DNA of 64,000 nucleotides from Streptacidiphilus jiangxiensis (GCF_900109465.1 NZ_FOAZ01000013.1:1-64000), one strand, 5' to 3'. Positions 40,853 through 50,389 are shown, counted from the first letter of the stretch. Translations and numbers: made by a program. The notes: generated from the sequence alone by a model not told the origin.

Positions 40853-42038
40853 ACCGCTGCTGCGCACCCGCGAAATAGGCGACCAGGTCCGGGTCCAGCG
40901 GCGGAATGTCGTACGGCCTGCCTCCGTCGCGCAGGGACATCGTCGCCATGTAGCCGGCGGCCACGCTCATCCGCGCCGCGACCGGAGAGGTGTCCGTCGG
41001 GCCGCCCTCGCGGACGAAGCGGGCGAACTCCTCCATGATGGCGACGTCGCTGCCGCCGTGCGTGCCGGAGACGTCGGGCACCAGGTAGGAGATGTCGCAG
41101 TCGGGCCGGTAGCGCGAAGGTCCGGTGTTCCAGACCCGGACCTCCGCGCCGGCCTCGTCACCGAAGTTCTCCAAGCGTCCCTCCGTGCCGATCACGGTGT
41201 AGTTGCGGAAGTAGTCGGGACTGAAGTGACACTGCTGGTAGGCGGCAATGACGCCGTTGTCGAGCCTCATGTTCATCACCGAGACGTCCTCGACGTCGAT
41301 GTGGTGGTGCAGGCCGGTCCGGGCGGTCGGCGGCCACTCGTACTCCTTGAGCCAGTTGTCCGGACGCGGCGTCCCGGGCTCCCGGCGCGGCAGGTCGCCG
41401 TGGAGCATCAACGAGCCGAAGGCGTTGACGCGTTCGGTGTAGCCGCCGGCCAGCCAGTGCACCACGTCGAGGTCGTGGGCGGCCTTCTGCAGCAGCAGGC
41501 CGGTGGTGCGACGGCGGTCGGCGTGCCAGTCCTTGAAGTAGAAGTCACCGCCGTAGGAGACGAAGTGCCGCACCCAGACGGTCTTCGGCTCCCCGATGTC
41601 GCCGCGCGCGATCACCTCCCGCATCTGCCGGACCACACCCATGTGCCGCATGTTGTGGCCGACGTAGAGGCGGGTCCCCGTCTCGTACGCGGCCCGCAGG
41701 ATGGCGTCGCAGCCCTCCACCGTGATGTGCATAGGCTTTTCGAGATAGACGGGCTTGCCCGCGCGCAGGCAGTCGACGGCGATCCGCTCGTGGGTGTCGT
41801 CCGGGGTCACCACCAGGACCGCGTCCAGGTCGTCGCGGGTGAGCAGCTCCCGGTGGTCGGTCACCGCGTCCTGCGGCTTCAGCGAGTCGAACCGCTCCAG
41901 GCCGCGGCGCAGCGCCGCGGGGTCGTTGTCGCAGACGGCCGCGACCACGGTGCCGCGACCGGGACGGTGGGCGGCGGCGGGCAGGGAGATGCGCAGGCCC
42001 AGACCGATGACGCCGAGGCGCACGTCTTCCACGGTCAC
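40851..42038 (-). CDS. Gfo/Idh/MocA-family NAD(P)-dependent oxidoreductase
   Basis: Encodes 395 residues. The Rossmann start LGVIGLGLRISLPAA, the LVVTPDDTH strand and the cofactor motif YLEKPMHITVEGCD (Glu-Lys-Pro) are present, followed by the alpha/beta domain with KAAHDLDVVHWL, where the His/Asp pair matches the active-site region. Members oxidise sugars, inositols or sugar acids at a hydroxyl. Last gene of the minus-strand ABC importer module, 40 bp after the MalG-like gene, so the imported sugar or cyclitol is its likely substrate. Confidence 0.9.
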   Translation of the reverse strand: MTVEDVRLGVIGLGLRISLPAAAHRPGRGTVVAAVCDNDPAALRRGLERFDSLKPQDAVTDHRELLTRDDLDAVLVVTPDDTHERIAVDCLRAGKPVYLEKPMHITVEGCDAILRAAYETGTRLYVGHNMRHMGVVRQMREVIARGDIGEPKTVWVRHFVSYGGDFYFKDWHADRRRTTGLLLQKAAHDLDVVHWLAGGYTERVNAFGSLMLHGDLPRREPGTPRPDNWLKEYEWPPTARTGLHHHIDVEDVSVMNMRLDNGVIAAYQQCHFSPDYFRNYTVIGTEGRLENFGDEAGAEVRVWNTGPSRYRPDCDISYLVPDVSGTHGGSDVAIMEEFARFVREGGPTDTSPVAARMSVAAGYMATMSLRDGGRPYDIPPLDPDLVAYFAGAQQR

Positions 42039-42078
42039 AGAGTTCCTTTCACGAAGGGGTGCCGCTCCGGACGGGGTG

Positions 42079-42951
42079 TCACTTGGAGCCGGTGAAGGCG
42101 ATGCCTTCGGTGATGCGGCGCTGCGCCATGATGAACAGCAGGATCATCGGCAGGCTGGCCAGCAGCGAGCCGGCCATCAGCACGGGGTAGTCGGTGCTGT
42201 GCTCGCCCTGCAGCGTGGCCAGGCCGACCGAGAGCGGCATCTGGTTGGCGTCGTTGGCGACCACCAGCGGCCAGAGCAGGTCGTTCCAGGACCAGAGCAC
42301 GGTCAGCACGCCGAGCGAGATCAGTCCGGGCCTGGCCAGGGGCAGCATCACCGACCAGAAGATCCGCACCGGTCCCGCGCCGTCGAGCCGGGCCGCCTCC
42401 TCCACGTCCAACGGGAGCGAGAGGAAGAACTGCCGCAGCATGAAGGTCCCGAAGGCGCTGAAGAGGCCGGGCAGCACGATGCCGGTGAGGGTGTTGAGCA
42501 GGCCGAGGTGCATCAGGATCTGGTACTGCGGCAGCAGGTAGACCTGGCTGGGCACCATCAGCACGGCGAGCAGCAGCACGAAGATCGTGTTGCGTCCGGG
42601 GAACCGCAGCCGGGCGAAGGCGTAGGCGGCCATCGAGCAGAAGAGCAGTTGCGCCGCGACCCGGACCACGGTGATCAGCACGGTGTTCAGGAACTGCCGC
42701 AGGAACGGCATGCTGGTGAACACCTCGGAGTAGTTGGACCAGCGCCAGCCGGGAACGAAGTCCGGTGGCACGCTGGTCGCCTGGGCGGGCGACTGCAGCG
42801 AGGTCAGCAGCTGCCAGAAGAACGGGGCGATCATGGCCGCCGCGCCGATCGCCAGGACGACGTGGACCGGCCAGAGCCGCTGCCCACCGAGCCGTTGCCC
42901 GCCGAGCCGCCGCCCACCCAGCCGCTGCCCGCTGATCTGCGGACTACTCAT
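42079..42951 (-). CDS. Carbohydrate ABC transporter permease, MalG-like
   Basis: Encodes 290 residues with six predicted membrane helices and the coupling EAA motif EEAARLDGAGPVRIFWSVMLPLARPG (in two stretches). It forms a heterodimer with the upstream MalF-like permease. The cytoplasmic N-terminus contains four copies of a 5-residue unit (QRLGG, RRLGG, QRLGG, QRL), made by a 15-bp repeat at about 42875-42935 and not typical of the family. The start overlaps the end of the upstream permease by 8 bp. Confidence 0.92.
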   Translation of the reverse strand: MSSPQISGQRLGGRRLGGQRLGGQRLWPVHVVLAIGAAAMIAPFFWQLLTSLQSPAQATSVPPDFVPGWRWSNYSEVFTSMPFLRQFLNTVLITVVRVAAQLLFCSMAAYAFARLRFPGRNTIFVLLLAVLMVPSQVYLLPQYQILMHLGLLNTLTGIVLPGLFSAFGTFMLRQFFLSLPLDVEEAARLDGAGPVRIFWSVMLPLARPGLISLGVLTVLWSWNDLLWPLVVANDANQMPLSVGLATLQGEHSTDYPVLMAGSLLASLPMILLFIMAQRRITEGIAFTGSK

Positions 42952-43924
42952 AGTGCACCCACTTCTTCTGCAGTCGGAACTGGACGGCGGTGAGCACCAG
43001 CAGCACCGCCATCAGCACGACCGCGATCGCACAGCCCATCCCCTGCCGGTTGTCGAGGAAGACGTCCTCGTAGAAGAGGTAGGCGATGGTCTTGCTGCCG
43101 GCCAGGGCCGGGTTGGCCCGGCCGAGCATCATCAGCACGGTGTCGAACATCTGCAGCCCGCCGATGACGGTGAGCACCGAGACGAAGAAGATGCTCGGAC
43201 TGAGCAGCGGCAGCGTGATGGAGAAGAACTGTCGGACCCGGCCCGCGCCGTCGAGCTCCGCCGCCTCGTAGTAGTGGCGCGGGATGCCCTTGAGACCCGC
43301 CGAGAAAATGATCATGTTGTAGCCGAGGCTGGACCAGATGCCGACCACGGCCATCGCGTACACGGTGAACCTGGGGTCCGAGACCCAGTGCGGGCCGTGG
43401 ACGCCCACCAGCGACAGCAGGTAGTTGATCAGGCCGTAGTCGCCGTTGTAGAGCCAACGCCAGACCATGGCCACCGCGGCGGGCATGCTGACCACCGGCA
43501 GGAAGTAGAGCGTCCGGTAGAGCCCGACATGCCGGCCCCGCAGTTGGTTGAGCAGAGCCGCGAGGACGATCGAGAACGGGATCGCCAGCAGCATCAGCAG
43601 CGAGTAGAGCACCGTGTTCCAGGCCGCCTTGGGCAGCTGCGGATCGCTCAGGAAGGCACGGTAGTTGGCAAGGCCGACCCACTGCTGACCGCCGAAGACG
43701 CCCCAGGTGGTGAAGCTGTAGTAGCAGGACTGGGCGATGGGCCAGAGATAGAAGCAGGCGAGCCCGGCGACCAGCGGCAGGATCATCAGGTAGCCCCAGA
43801 TCCATTCGCGCGGGTGCCCGTTCTGCTCGCCCACCCGCACGCCGAGCCTGCGGCGAGGCCCCGTGGCCGCAGCCGCGGGAACGGCGGCGGGGGCGGAGGG
43901 TGCTTTGGCGAGGGCCACGGTCAC
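42944..43924 (-). CDS. Carbohydrate ABC transporter permease, MalF-like
   Basis: Encodes 326 residues, six predicted helices, with the EAA loop YYEAAELDGAGRVRQFFSITLPLL. An Ala/Pro-rich N-terminal extension precedes a first helix (EWIWGYLMILPLVAGLACFY). It pairs with the MalG-like subunit. Its stop is within the MalG-like gene (8-bp overlap), and its ATG overlaps the end of the binding-protein gene by 4 bp, so all three are translationally coupled. No ATPase gene is present; in Streptomyces such importers are typically powered by the shared MsiK ATPase. Confidence 0.93.
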   Translation of the reverse strand: MTVALAKAPSAPAAVPAAAATGPRRRLGVRVGEQNGHPREWIWGYLMILPLVAGLACFYLWPIAQSCYYSFTTWGVFGGQQWVGLANYRAFLSDPQLPKAAWNTVLYSLLMLLAIPFSIVLAALLNQLRGRHVGLYRTLYFLPVVSMPAAVAMVWRWLYNGDYGLINYLLSLVGVHGPHWVSDPRFTVYAMAVVGIWSSLGYNMIIFSAGLKGIPRHYYEAAELDGAGRVRQFFSITLPLLSPSIFFVSVLTVIGGLQMFDTVLMMLGRANPALAGSKTIAYLFYEDVFLDNRQGMGCAIAVVLMAVLLVLTAVQFRLQKKWVHYE

Positions 43925-45189
43925 CCCTTCGCCAGGTCGGCGTTCATCGTGGAGGTCAGCTGCTGCGCGCCCGCGCTCAGGCTGAGCTTGCCGCCCCAGA
44001 TCTGGTCGAGCAGGGCCTGGTTGTCGGTGATCCAGGGGCCGCTGTTCGCCGAGACCGGGTACGGCACCGCGTACTTCAGCTCGTCGACGAAGGTCTGCAG
44101 GTGGAACTGGGGGACGGCCTTCACCCAGCCGTCGGAGAGGCCCTGGTAGGCCGGGATGACCGCGCCGCTGGCCGCCTGGATCCGGTTGGCCTGCTCGCTG
44201 CCGAGGAACTTGACGAACTGCCAGGCAGCGGCGGCATGCGGGGTCTTGGCGTAGATGACGTTCGCCAGGCCGTTGATCACGGTGGCCCGGCCGGCGGGCC
44301 CGGCGGGCAGCGGCGCGACGTCGGCGTCGAGACCCGGTGCGTTCTTGTAGGTCAGCGTGTCCCAGTCGCCGTCGGTGAACATGGCCACCTTGCCGGAGGC
44401 GAACAGCTGGGAGGGGTCCGTGTCGGTCATCTGCTGGGCGGTGGGCGAGGTCTTGTACTTGGTGATGAAGTCCAGGGCGTACTGGAGCCCGGCGAGGGTC
44501 TTGGCATCGCCGAAGCCGGCGGACTTCTTGTCGGCGGAGATGACGTTTCCGCCCGCCTGGTAGATGTCGTTGTACAGGTTCTCCTGGGTCCAGTCAGGAG
44601 AGGCGATGCCCCAGACACCCTTGGCCGGACTGGTCAGCTTCTGGGAGGCGTCGATGACGTCCTGCCAGGTCCAGGAGGCCGTGGGGTACTTCACCCCGGC
44701 GGCGTCGAAGAGCTTCTTGTTGTACCAGAGCCCGATGGTGTCGAAGTCCTTCGGCATGCCGTACTGCTTGCCGCCGACGGTGTAGATCGAGTTCAGCGAG
44801 GCCGGGAAGGGCTTGTTGTCGAAGCCCGACTCGTCCGAGAGCGGCAGCAGTTGGCCCTGGCCGGCGTAGAGACCGATCCGGGTGGTGCTCATCCAGAAGA
44901 CGTCCGGGGCGGTGCCGGAGGCGGCCTCCGTCTGCAGCTTGGTCCAGTAGTCCGCGTTCGGCGTCAGCTCGACGTCGACGGTGATGTTCGGGTGCAGCTT
45001 CTCGAAGGCGTGGGCGATCTGCTGCATCGCGGGCTTCTGGTTGGGGTCCCAGATGCCGTAGGTGAGGGTGACCGGACCGTTGGCGTCGCTGCCGGATCCC
45101 GCGCCGGCCGACGAGCAGCCGGAGGCGGCGGCCACGAGCACGGCGGCGCAGAGCAGCGCCGGCACGGTTCTGGTGATCTTCGATCCCAT
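43921..45189 (-). CDS. Sugar-binding lipoprotein of ABC importer
   Basis: Encodes 422 residues. Lipoprotein signal: MGSKITRTVPALL, hydrophobic core, lipobox AASGC with Cys25, so it should be anchored to the outer face of the membrane. The mature part is a family-1 extracellular solute-binding protein (VTLTYGIWDPNQKPAM, LYAGQGQLLPLSDESG, VGGKQYGMPKDFDTIGLWYNK, VAMFTDGDWDT). It captures the sugar for the two permeases. The promoter contains AGCAT-TT-ATGCT between likely -35 and -10 elements, and further AAAGT repeats lie upstream. Confidence 0.93.
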   Translation of the reverse strand: MGSKITRTVPALLCAAVLVAAASGCSSAGAGSGSDANGPVTLTYGIWDPNQKPAMQQIAHAFEKLHPNITVDVELTPNADYWTKLQTEAASGTAPDVFWMSTTRIGLYAGQGQLLPLSDESGFDNKPFPASLNSIYTVGGKQYGMPKDFDTIGLWYNKKLFDAAGVKYPTASWTWQDVIDASQKLTSPAKGVWGIASPDWTQENLYNDIYQAGGNVISADKKSAGFGDAKTLAGLQYALDFITKYKTSPTAQQMTDTDPSQLFASGKVAMFTDGDWDTLTYKNAPGLDADVAPLPAGPAGRATVINGLANVIYAKTPHAAAAWQFVKFLGSEQANRIQAASGAVIPAYQGLSDGWVKAVPQFHLQTFVDELKYAVPYPVSANSGPWITDNQALLDQIWGGKLSLSAGAQQLTSTMNADLAKG

Positions 45190-45230
45190 GGTTCGGTCCC
45201 ATCGGTCGTTGCGGTGAGGGCGTGACCGGG

Positions 45231-45252
45231 ACAGTAGCCGAGCATTTATGCT
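45231..45252 (-). promoter_or_regulatory. -10 and palindrome before binding-protein gene
   Basis: On the minus strand TACTGT (45236-45231) is a likely -10. AGCAT-TT-ATGCT (45241-45252), a perfect 5-bp inverted repeat, occupies the spacer upstream of it, a standard place for a repressor. Confidence 0.5.
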
Positions 45253-45325
45253 GAGAACTAGCGTTAATTGAGCAAGAGTGCGCAGCCGAGACCTCGTCGA
45301 GACATTTTCGTGACCCTACCGCCTG

Positions 45326-45353
45326 GTTAATATCAAAGTTATTGACGAAAGTA
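45326..45353. promoter_or_regulatory. AAAGT direct repeats, candidate ROK operator
   Basis: Imperfect direct repeats end in AAAGT at 45335-45339 and 45348-45352, 13 bp apart, in an AT-rich stretch between the end of the ROK gene and the ABC operon. ROK regulators bind AT-rich repeated motifs. The distance to the binding-protein start (about 140 bp) is rather long. Confidence 0.4.
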
Positions 45354-45371
45354 CGCAAGCGGTCGAGCGTC

Positions 45372-46508
45372 TCAGGACGCGAAGAGCCGCCGTTCGGCCT
45401 CGTTGAGCCCGTGTCGGACCGCACCGAGGCAGACGGCGTCCGCGCCGAGCTCCGAGACCACGACCTCCGGCGGATAGAGGCAGACCGCGCTCAGGTGGTC
45501 GCCGACCGGCCCGGTGATCCACTCCCCCGCCTGGGCCAGCACGCCGCCGATCACCACCAGCTCCGGATCGAGCGGCGTCACCAGCGTGACCAGGGCCTCG
45601 GCCAGGTCCTTCGCCAAGGCCCCGAGAGCCCGCGCCGCCTCCGCGTCGCCCTGCTCGGCCCGGGTGAGGGCGAAGAGCGCCGCCTGCGCGGGAGCCCGCA
45701 GCTCCCCCGGGTCGACGGCCAGCGCGTACTCCATGACGTGCTGGAACGCCCGCCACTTGCCGTCGGGGTGCCCGCCCAGCTCGCCCGCCGCCGCGTTCGA
45801 GCCCCGGTACGGGACGCCGCCGAGCAGCAGCCCGAGCCCGATCCGACTGCCGGTGTGCAGGTAGAGCACCTCCGACCGGCCACGCGCGGCGCCGAGCCAG
45901 TGCTCCGCCAGCACCGCCAGCCGCATGTCGTTCTCGACCAGCACCGGCACCGCCAGCCGCCGGGCCAGCTCGGCCTGGAGCGCCACCCCGGTCCAGTCGG
46001 CCAGCACCACGCTCTTGACCACCCGGCCCTCGCCGTCGATCACCCCGGTGGTGCCGACACCGACCACGGTCAGCTGCCCGAGACCGATCCCGGCCTCCGC
46101 ACAGGCCTCGGCGACCAGCCGCGCCACCGCGTCCAACCGATCCGCCGCCGGAAGGTCCCGAGGAACGCCGACGCTGCCGCGGGCCGTGACCCGCCCGCGC
46201 AGATCGGAGACCATCACGGTCAGGTGCGCCGCGCCGATCCCCACGCCCGCGACGTGACCCACCCCCGCCCGGAAGGCGAACCGCCGGGCAGGGCGGCCGC
46301 GCAGCCCTTCCGCCGCGCCGGCCGCGAACTCCTCGGCCTGCCCCTCCCGCAGCAGCGTCTCCATGACCGCCTCGGCGGTGGCCCGGGAGACCTGTGCCGA
46401 CCGGGCCAGCTCGGCCATCGTGGCGCTCTCGGTCTCGTGCAGGGCGCGCAGGATCGCCACCTGGTTCAACCGGCGCAGGAAACTCGCGTCACCGCTCTCC
46501 CGTGCCAC
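45372..46508 (-). CDS. ROK-family transcriptional regulator
   Basis: Encodes 378 residues. The N-terminal winged HTH (about 8-60) has LRRLNQVAILRALHE, MAELARSAQVSRATAEAVM. The C-terminal ROK sugar-binding domain begins VAGVGIGAAHLTVMV and contains VVGVGTTGVIDGEG, VENDMRLAVLAEHWLG and LGLLLGGVPYRG. The CxCGxxGC zinc motif of ROK kinases and NagC-type proteins is absent (the region reads GELGGHPDGKWRAFQH), so it is a regulator, not a kinase, and may be zinc-free. It precedes the ABC module in the same direction and is its likely repressor. Confidence 0.9.
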   Translation of the reverse strand: MARESGDASFLRRLNQVAILRALHETESATMAELARSAQVSRATAEAVMETLLREGQAEEFAAGAAEGLRGRPARRFAFRAGVGHVAGVGIGAAHLTVMVSDLRGRVTARGSVGVPRDLPAADRLDAVARLVAEACAEAGIGLGQLTVVGVGTTGVIDGEGRVVKSVVLADWTGVALQAELARRLAVPVLVENDMRLAVLAEHWLGAARGRSEVLYLHTGSRIGLGLLLGGVPYRGSNAAAGELGGHPDGKWRAFQHVMEYALAVDPGELRAPAQAALFALTRAEQGDAEAARALGALAKDLAEALVTLVTPLDPELVVIGGVLAQAGEWITGPVGDHLSAVCLYPPEVVVSELGADAVCLGAVRHGLNEAERRLFAS

Positions 46509-46665
46509 GAACCCTCCCGCTGCCTCGCCCGGCTCGCGCCGCTCCCGGCCGCGACTGTTGATCCTAAACGCAGCTCGGCACCGCGAGGCCCACCGATGAC
46601 GTTCCGCGAGTGGCGCGAGGAGCGCCGGCGCCCGGTCCTGTTCGGCGGCGCACCACCGATCGGGC

Positions 46666-48369
46666 TCAGCTGTCGTCCGTCAGCCGCCTCCGCAGTTCGG
46701 TCTTGAGGACCTTTCCGGCCGGTGAGAGCGGGAACGCGTCCAGGAACTCCACAGCCCTGATGCGCTGGTAGGGCGCGACCCGTTCGGCGACGTAGGACAT
46801 CAGCTCCTGTGCCAGGGCCGAGGTGGCCGCGCCGGCCTCGGACTTGAGGACGACGAACGCGACCGGGACCTCTCCCGCGTCCGCGTCCGGCCGGCCGACG
46901 ACCGAGGCCTGGGCCACCGCGGGGTGGGCGCGCAGGATGTTCTCCAGCGGGCCCGGATAGACGTTGTAGCCCTTGTAGATGAGCATGTCCTTGGCTCGGC
47001 CCACCAGGGAGAGCCAGCCCTCCTCGTCGACCGTGCCGAGGTCGCCGGTGCGCAGCCAGCCGTCGGCGTACTGCCCCGCGGTGAGCTCCGGGTGGCCGTG
47101 GTAGCCGCCGGTCGTCTGCGGCCCGCGCACCCACACCTCCCCCTGCGCGCCGCTCGGCACGGGAGCCGCGCCGTCGACCGAACGGATCTCGATCTCGGTG
47201 TCGAAGATCGGCAGTCCGGTGCTGCCCGGCGGACGGGGCTGCGCGCTGTCCAGCGGGCTGATCGCCACGCCCATGGTGGCCTCGGTCAGCCCGTAGCCGT
47301 CGCTGATGACGGCGTTGGGCAGGATCTCGCGCAGCTCGTCGAGCACCGCCGGACTGATCGGCGCCGAGCCCGTGGTGACCAGACGGACGCAGGACAGGTC
47401 GCGCTCGCGGACGCCGGGGACCGCCAGCAGGGCGTGGCACAGGGCGGGCGCCCCGTTGATGGCGTGGACCCGGTGGCGCTCGACCGCGTCCAGGTAGCGG
47501 ACCGGGTCGAACCGGCCGAACACCACCACGGTGACGCCGACGGCGGCGAAGCAGGACTGGGTCACCATGCCCATGCCGTGGAACAGCGGCGAGACCGAGA
47601 TGCCGGTGGCGCCGCCGACCGGGATGTGGTGCTCGGTGACGGCCTCGGGCACGGGGCGCAGGTGGATCCGGCCCTCGGGGTCGGCGTGCGGGGTGGCGGC
47701 GCTGCGCCAGCAGGCGACCTGCAGCACGTTGGTGATGAGGTTGCGGTGCAGCACCCGCACAGCTTTCGGCACGCCGGTGGTGCCGCCGGTGAAGGCCAGG
47801 TGCGCGACGGAATCACCGTCCAGCTCCGCCGGGGGCATCGGCTCGGACTCCAGGAGTTCCGCGAGGGAGACCGCGGAGCCGGGGAACCGCGGCACCTCCC
47901 GGAGTGAGGGGCCGGGCGCCGCCTCGGTGGTCGGGGCCACCACCGCCAGGCGCACCGCAGGCAGGTCGGCCACGGCCGCGACCAACTGCGCCGCGACCGC
48001 CGGGTGGGTGACGGCGGCGACGGCGCCGGAGTCCTGGAGTTGTTGCCGGACCGCCGACGGTGGCTGCGTCGGGTTGACCGGCACCACAACCGCACCGGCG
48101 AACAGGACGCCGTAGTAGGAGACGGTGAACCAGAGTGAGTTGGGCAGGTGGACGGCGACGGCCTCGCCGGGGCGCACTCCCCTCTCCCTGAGCCCCTGCG
48201 CGACCCGCAGGGCACGGTCGTACAGCTCGGAGTAGGTGAGCTGCTCCGCACCGTCGATCAGCGCGATGCGGTCGGAATAGCGGTGCGCGCTGCCGGCGAG
48301 CAGGTCGGCGACCGTGCCCGCCGGATAGTCGAGGCTGCGCGGCAGGCCCTTGGGCCAGGCGGTGCTCAT
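46666..48369 (-). CDS. Acyl-CoA synthetase (AMP-forming), FadD-like
   Basis: Encodes 567 residues from ATG at 48369 with AGGGAG at good spacing. ANL motifs: AFTGGTTGVPKAV (P-loop; GGTTG instead of SGTTG), DGYGLTEATMG, LSLVGRAKDMLIYKGYNVYP and SPAGKVLKTEL with the catalytic Lys. The N-terminal 20 residues are typical of fatty-acid ligases. It activates a carboxylic acid for the cluster. Last gene of the minus-strand operon, 16 bp after the enoyl-CoA hydratase gene, and convergent with nothing: a 157-bp gap with the ROK promoter (minus-strand TAGGAT at about 46568-46563) follows. Confidence 0.9.
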   Translation of the reverse strand: MSTAWPKGLPRSLDYPAGTVADLLAGSAHRYSDRIALIDGAEQLTYSELYDRALRVAQGLRERGVRPGEAVAVHLPNSLWFTVSYYGVLFAGAVVVPVNPTQPPSAVRQQLQDSGAVAAVTHPAVAAQLVAAVADLPAVRLAVVAPTTEAAPGPSLREVPRFPGSAVSLAELLESEPMPPAELDGDSVAHLAFTGGTTGVPKAVRVLHRNLITNVLQVACWRSAATPHADPEGRIHLRPVPEAVTEHHIPVGGATGISVSPLFHGMGMVTQSCFAAVGVTVVVFGRFDPVRYLDAVERHRVHAINGAPALCHALLAVPGVRERDLSCVRLVTTGSAPISPAVLDELREILPNAVISDGYGLTEATMGVAISPLDSAQPRPPGSTGLPIFDTEIEIRSVDGAAPVPSGAQGEVWVRGPQTTGGYHGHPELTAGQYADGWLRTGDLGTVDEEGWLSLVGRAKDMLIYKGYNVYPGPLENILRAHPAVAQASVVGRPDADAGEVPVAFVVLKSEAGAATSALAQELMSYVAERVAPYQRIRAVEFLDAFPLSPAGKVLKTELRRRLTDDS

Positions 48370-48385
48370 GGTCGGAACTCCCTGG

Positions 48386-49150
48386 TCAGTTGCTGCTCCA
48401 GCGGGGGGCACGCTTCTCGGCGAACGCGAGGGCGCCCTCCTTGGCGTCCGGTGAGGCGAAGACCTCGGCGCAGGCGGCGGTGTTGCGGGCCCACACCTCC
48501 TCGGCCGGCCAGTCGCCGGACGAGGCGAGGATCGCCTTGCTGACCCGCACCGCCAGCGGGCCGTTGGCGGCGATCTGCCGCGCGAGCGCGAGCGCGCCGT
48601 CCAACGCCTCGCCCGTTGAGGTGAGTTCGTTGACCATGCCGAGCTCGTACGCGCGCCGGGCAGGCATGAAGTCGCCGGTCAGGGCGTACTGCATGGCCAC
48701 CGCGTAGGGAATGCGCCGGGGCAGTCGGACCAGGCCGCCACCGGCGGCGACCAGCCCGCGCTTGGTCTCCGGCAGGCCGAAGACCGCACTCTCGGCGGCG
48801 ACGATCAAGTCGCAGGCGAGCGCCAGCTCGCTGCCGCCGCCCAGGGCGTAGCCCTCGACCGCGGCGATCAGCGGCTTGACCGGCGGGGTCTCGGTGACGC
48901 CGCAGAAGCCCCGGCCCGGGATGCCCGAACGCTCGCCCGCCGCCAGCGCCTTGAGGTCCGCGCCGGCGCAGAACGAGCCGCCCGCGCCGGTGATCACGCC
49001 GACGACGAGGTCGTCCCGGGCGTCCAGCTCGTCGACGGCGGCGGCGACCGCCTCGGCCACGGCGCGGTTGACGGCGTTGCGCGCCTCGGGGCGGTTGATG
49101 GTGATGACGGCGACGCCGTCCTCGAACGACGTCAGAACCGGATCCGACAT
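48386..49150 (-). CDS. Enoyl-CoA hydratase/isomerase family protein
   Basis: Encodes 254 residues of the crotonase fold: VAVITINRPEARNAVN, GAGGSFCAGADLKALA (oxyanion hole), then EGYALGGGSELALACD with a Glu at the first catalytic position, FGLPETKRGLVAAGGG around the second, and C-terminal FAEKRAPRW. It would hydrate a 2-enoyl-CoA in beta-oxidation. Second gene of the minus-strand operon, 63 bp after the thiolase gene. Confidence 0.92.
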   Translation of the reverse strand: MSDPVLTSFEDGVAVITINRPEARNAVNRAVAEAVAAAVDELDARDDLVVGVITGAGGSFCAGADLKALAAGERSGIPGRGFCGVTETPPVKPLIAAVEGYALGGGSELALACDLIVAAESAVFGLPETKRGLVAAGGGLVRLPRRIPYAVAMQYALTGDFMPARRAYELGMVNELTSTGEALDGALALARQIAANGPLAVRVSKAILASSGDWPAEEVWARNTAACAEVFASPDAKEGALAFAEKRAPRWSSN

Positions 49151-49213
49151 GGGTACCTCTTCGATCTCACGTGAGCGGGTGGTCAGTTGGTGCGGGCAGA
49201 GCTTCTGGTGCGG

Positions 49214-50389
49214 TCAGAGCAGTTCGAGGATGGTGGCGTTGGCCATGCCGCCCGCCTCGCACATCGCCTGCAGCCCGTAGCGGATGCCGTTGTCACGCAT
49301 GTGGTGGACCAGGGTCGTCATCAGCCGGGCACCGGAGCCGCCGAGCGGGTGGCCGAGGGCCATCGCGCCACCGAGCGGGTTCATCCGCTCGTAGTCGGCG
49401 CCGGTCTCCTTGAGCCAGGCGAGCGTGACCGGGGCGAAGGCTTCGTTGATCTCGAACGCGCCGATGTCGCCGATCGACAGGCCGGACCGCTTGAGGGCCT
49501 TGGCGGTGGCCGGTGCCGGGCCGAGCGCCATGGTGACCGGGTCGCAGCCGGCGAGGACCGCGGTGTGGACCCGGACGATCGGGGTCCAGCCGTTCTGCCG
49601 TGCGATCTCGGGAGTGGTGATCAGCAGGGCGGCGGCGCCGTCGGAGATCTGCGAGGAGTTCCCGGCACTGACCAGGCCGTCCTGCTTGAAGGGGGTCTTC
49701 AGGGAGCCGAGCTTCTCCAGGGTCGACCCGCGCCGGACACCCTCGTCGGTGTCGAAGACGTGGGCGCTGCCGTCCTCGCGGGTGACGGTGACCGGGGTGA
49801 TCTGGGCGGTGAAGCGGCCCTCGTCGATGGCGCGGGCGGCGCGCTCGTGCGAGTCCAGGGCGTGCTGGTCCAACTGGGTGCGGGTCAGACCGTACCGTTC
49901 GGCGATCAGCTCGGCGCCGATGCCCTGGTCGAACGTGCCCGTCCCGTCGGGGAAGTACCGGCCGAGCACGGTCGGGCCGTAGGCCTCTCCGGCACCGGGG
50001 ACGCTGCGGGACGCGCCCATCGGCACCCGGGTCATCGACTCGACGCCACCCGCGATCGCGATGTCGTACTGGCCCGCGGTGACCAACCCGGCCGCGAAGT
50101 GCACGGACTGCTGGGAGGAGCCGCAGGCCCGGTTGACCGACACACCCGGCACCGACTCAGGCCATCCGGCGGCCAGCACCGCGTACCGGCCGACGACGCC
50201 GGCCTGCTCGCCGACCTGCGAGACCGTCCCCCAGACCACGTCGTCGACGGTGGCCGGGTCCAGGTCGTTGCGCTCGGCCAGCGCCGTCAGGACGTGGGCG
50301 GAGAGATCCACCGGGTGGATGCCGGAGAGGGAACCGCCGCGCTTTCCGATCGGGGTCCGGACGGCGTCGACGATGACTGCGTCACGCAT
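49214..50389 (-). CDS. Acetyl-CoA C-acyltransferase (thiolase)
   Basis: Encodes 391 residues from ATG at 50389 (GGAGCAC upstream). Catalytic residues: the acylated Cys in VNRACGSSQQ, His in GGAMALGHPLGGSGAR, and Cys in AMCEAGGMANA. Thiolases cleave 3-ketoacyl-CoA with CoA in the last step of beta-oxidation. The usual CxGGGxG reads CEAGGMA, which is seen in the FadA5/SCP2-like and degradative subgroup. First gene of the minus-strand operon; a GTTAA..CTAAC operator lies 40 bp before its start. A close paralogue begins at 63084. Confidence 0.92.
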   Translation of the reverse strand: MRDAVIVDAVRTPIGKRGGSLSGIHPVDLSAHVLTALAERNDLDPATVDDVVWGTVSQVGEQAGVVGRYAVLAAGWPESVPGVSVNRACGSSQQSVHFAAGLVTAGQYDIAIAGGVESMTRVPMGASRSVPGAGEAYGPTVLGRYFPDGTGTFDQGIGAELIAERYGLTRTQLDQHALDSHERAARAIDEGRFTAQITPVTVTREDGSAHVFDTDEGVRRGSTLEKLGSLKTPFKQDGLVSAGNSSQISDGAAALLITTPEIARQNGWTPIVRVHTAVLAGCDPVTMALGPAPATAKALKRSGLSIGDIGAFEINEAFAPVTLAWLKETGADYERMNPLGGAMALGHPLGGSGARLMTTLVHHMRDNGIRYGLQAMCEAGGMANATILELL

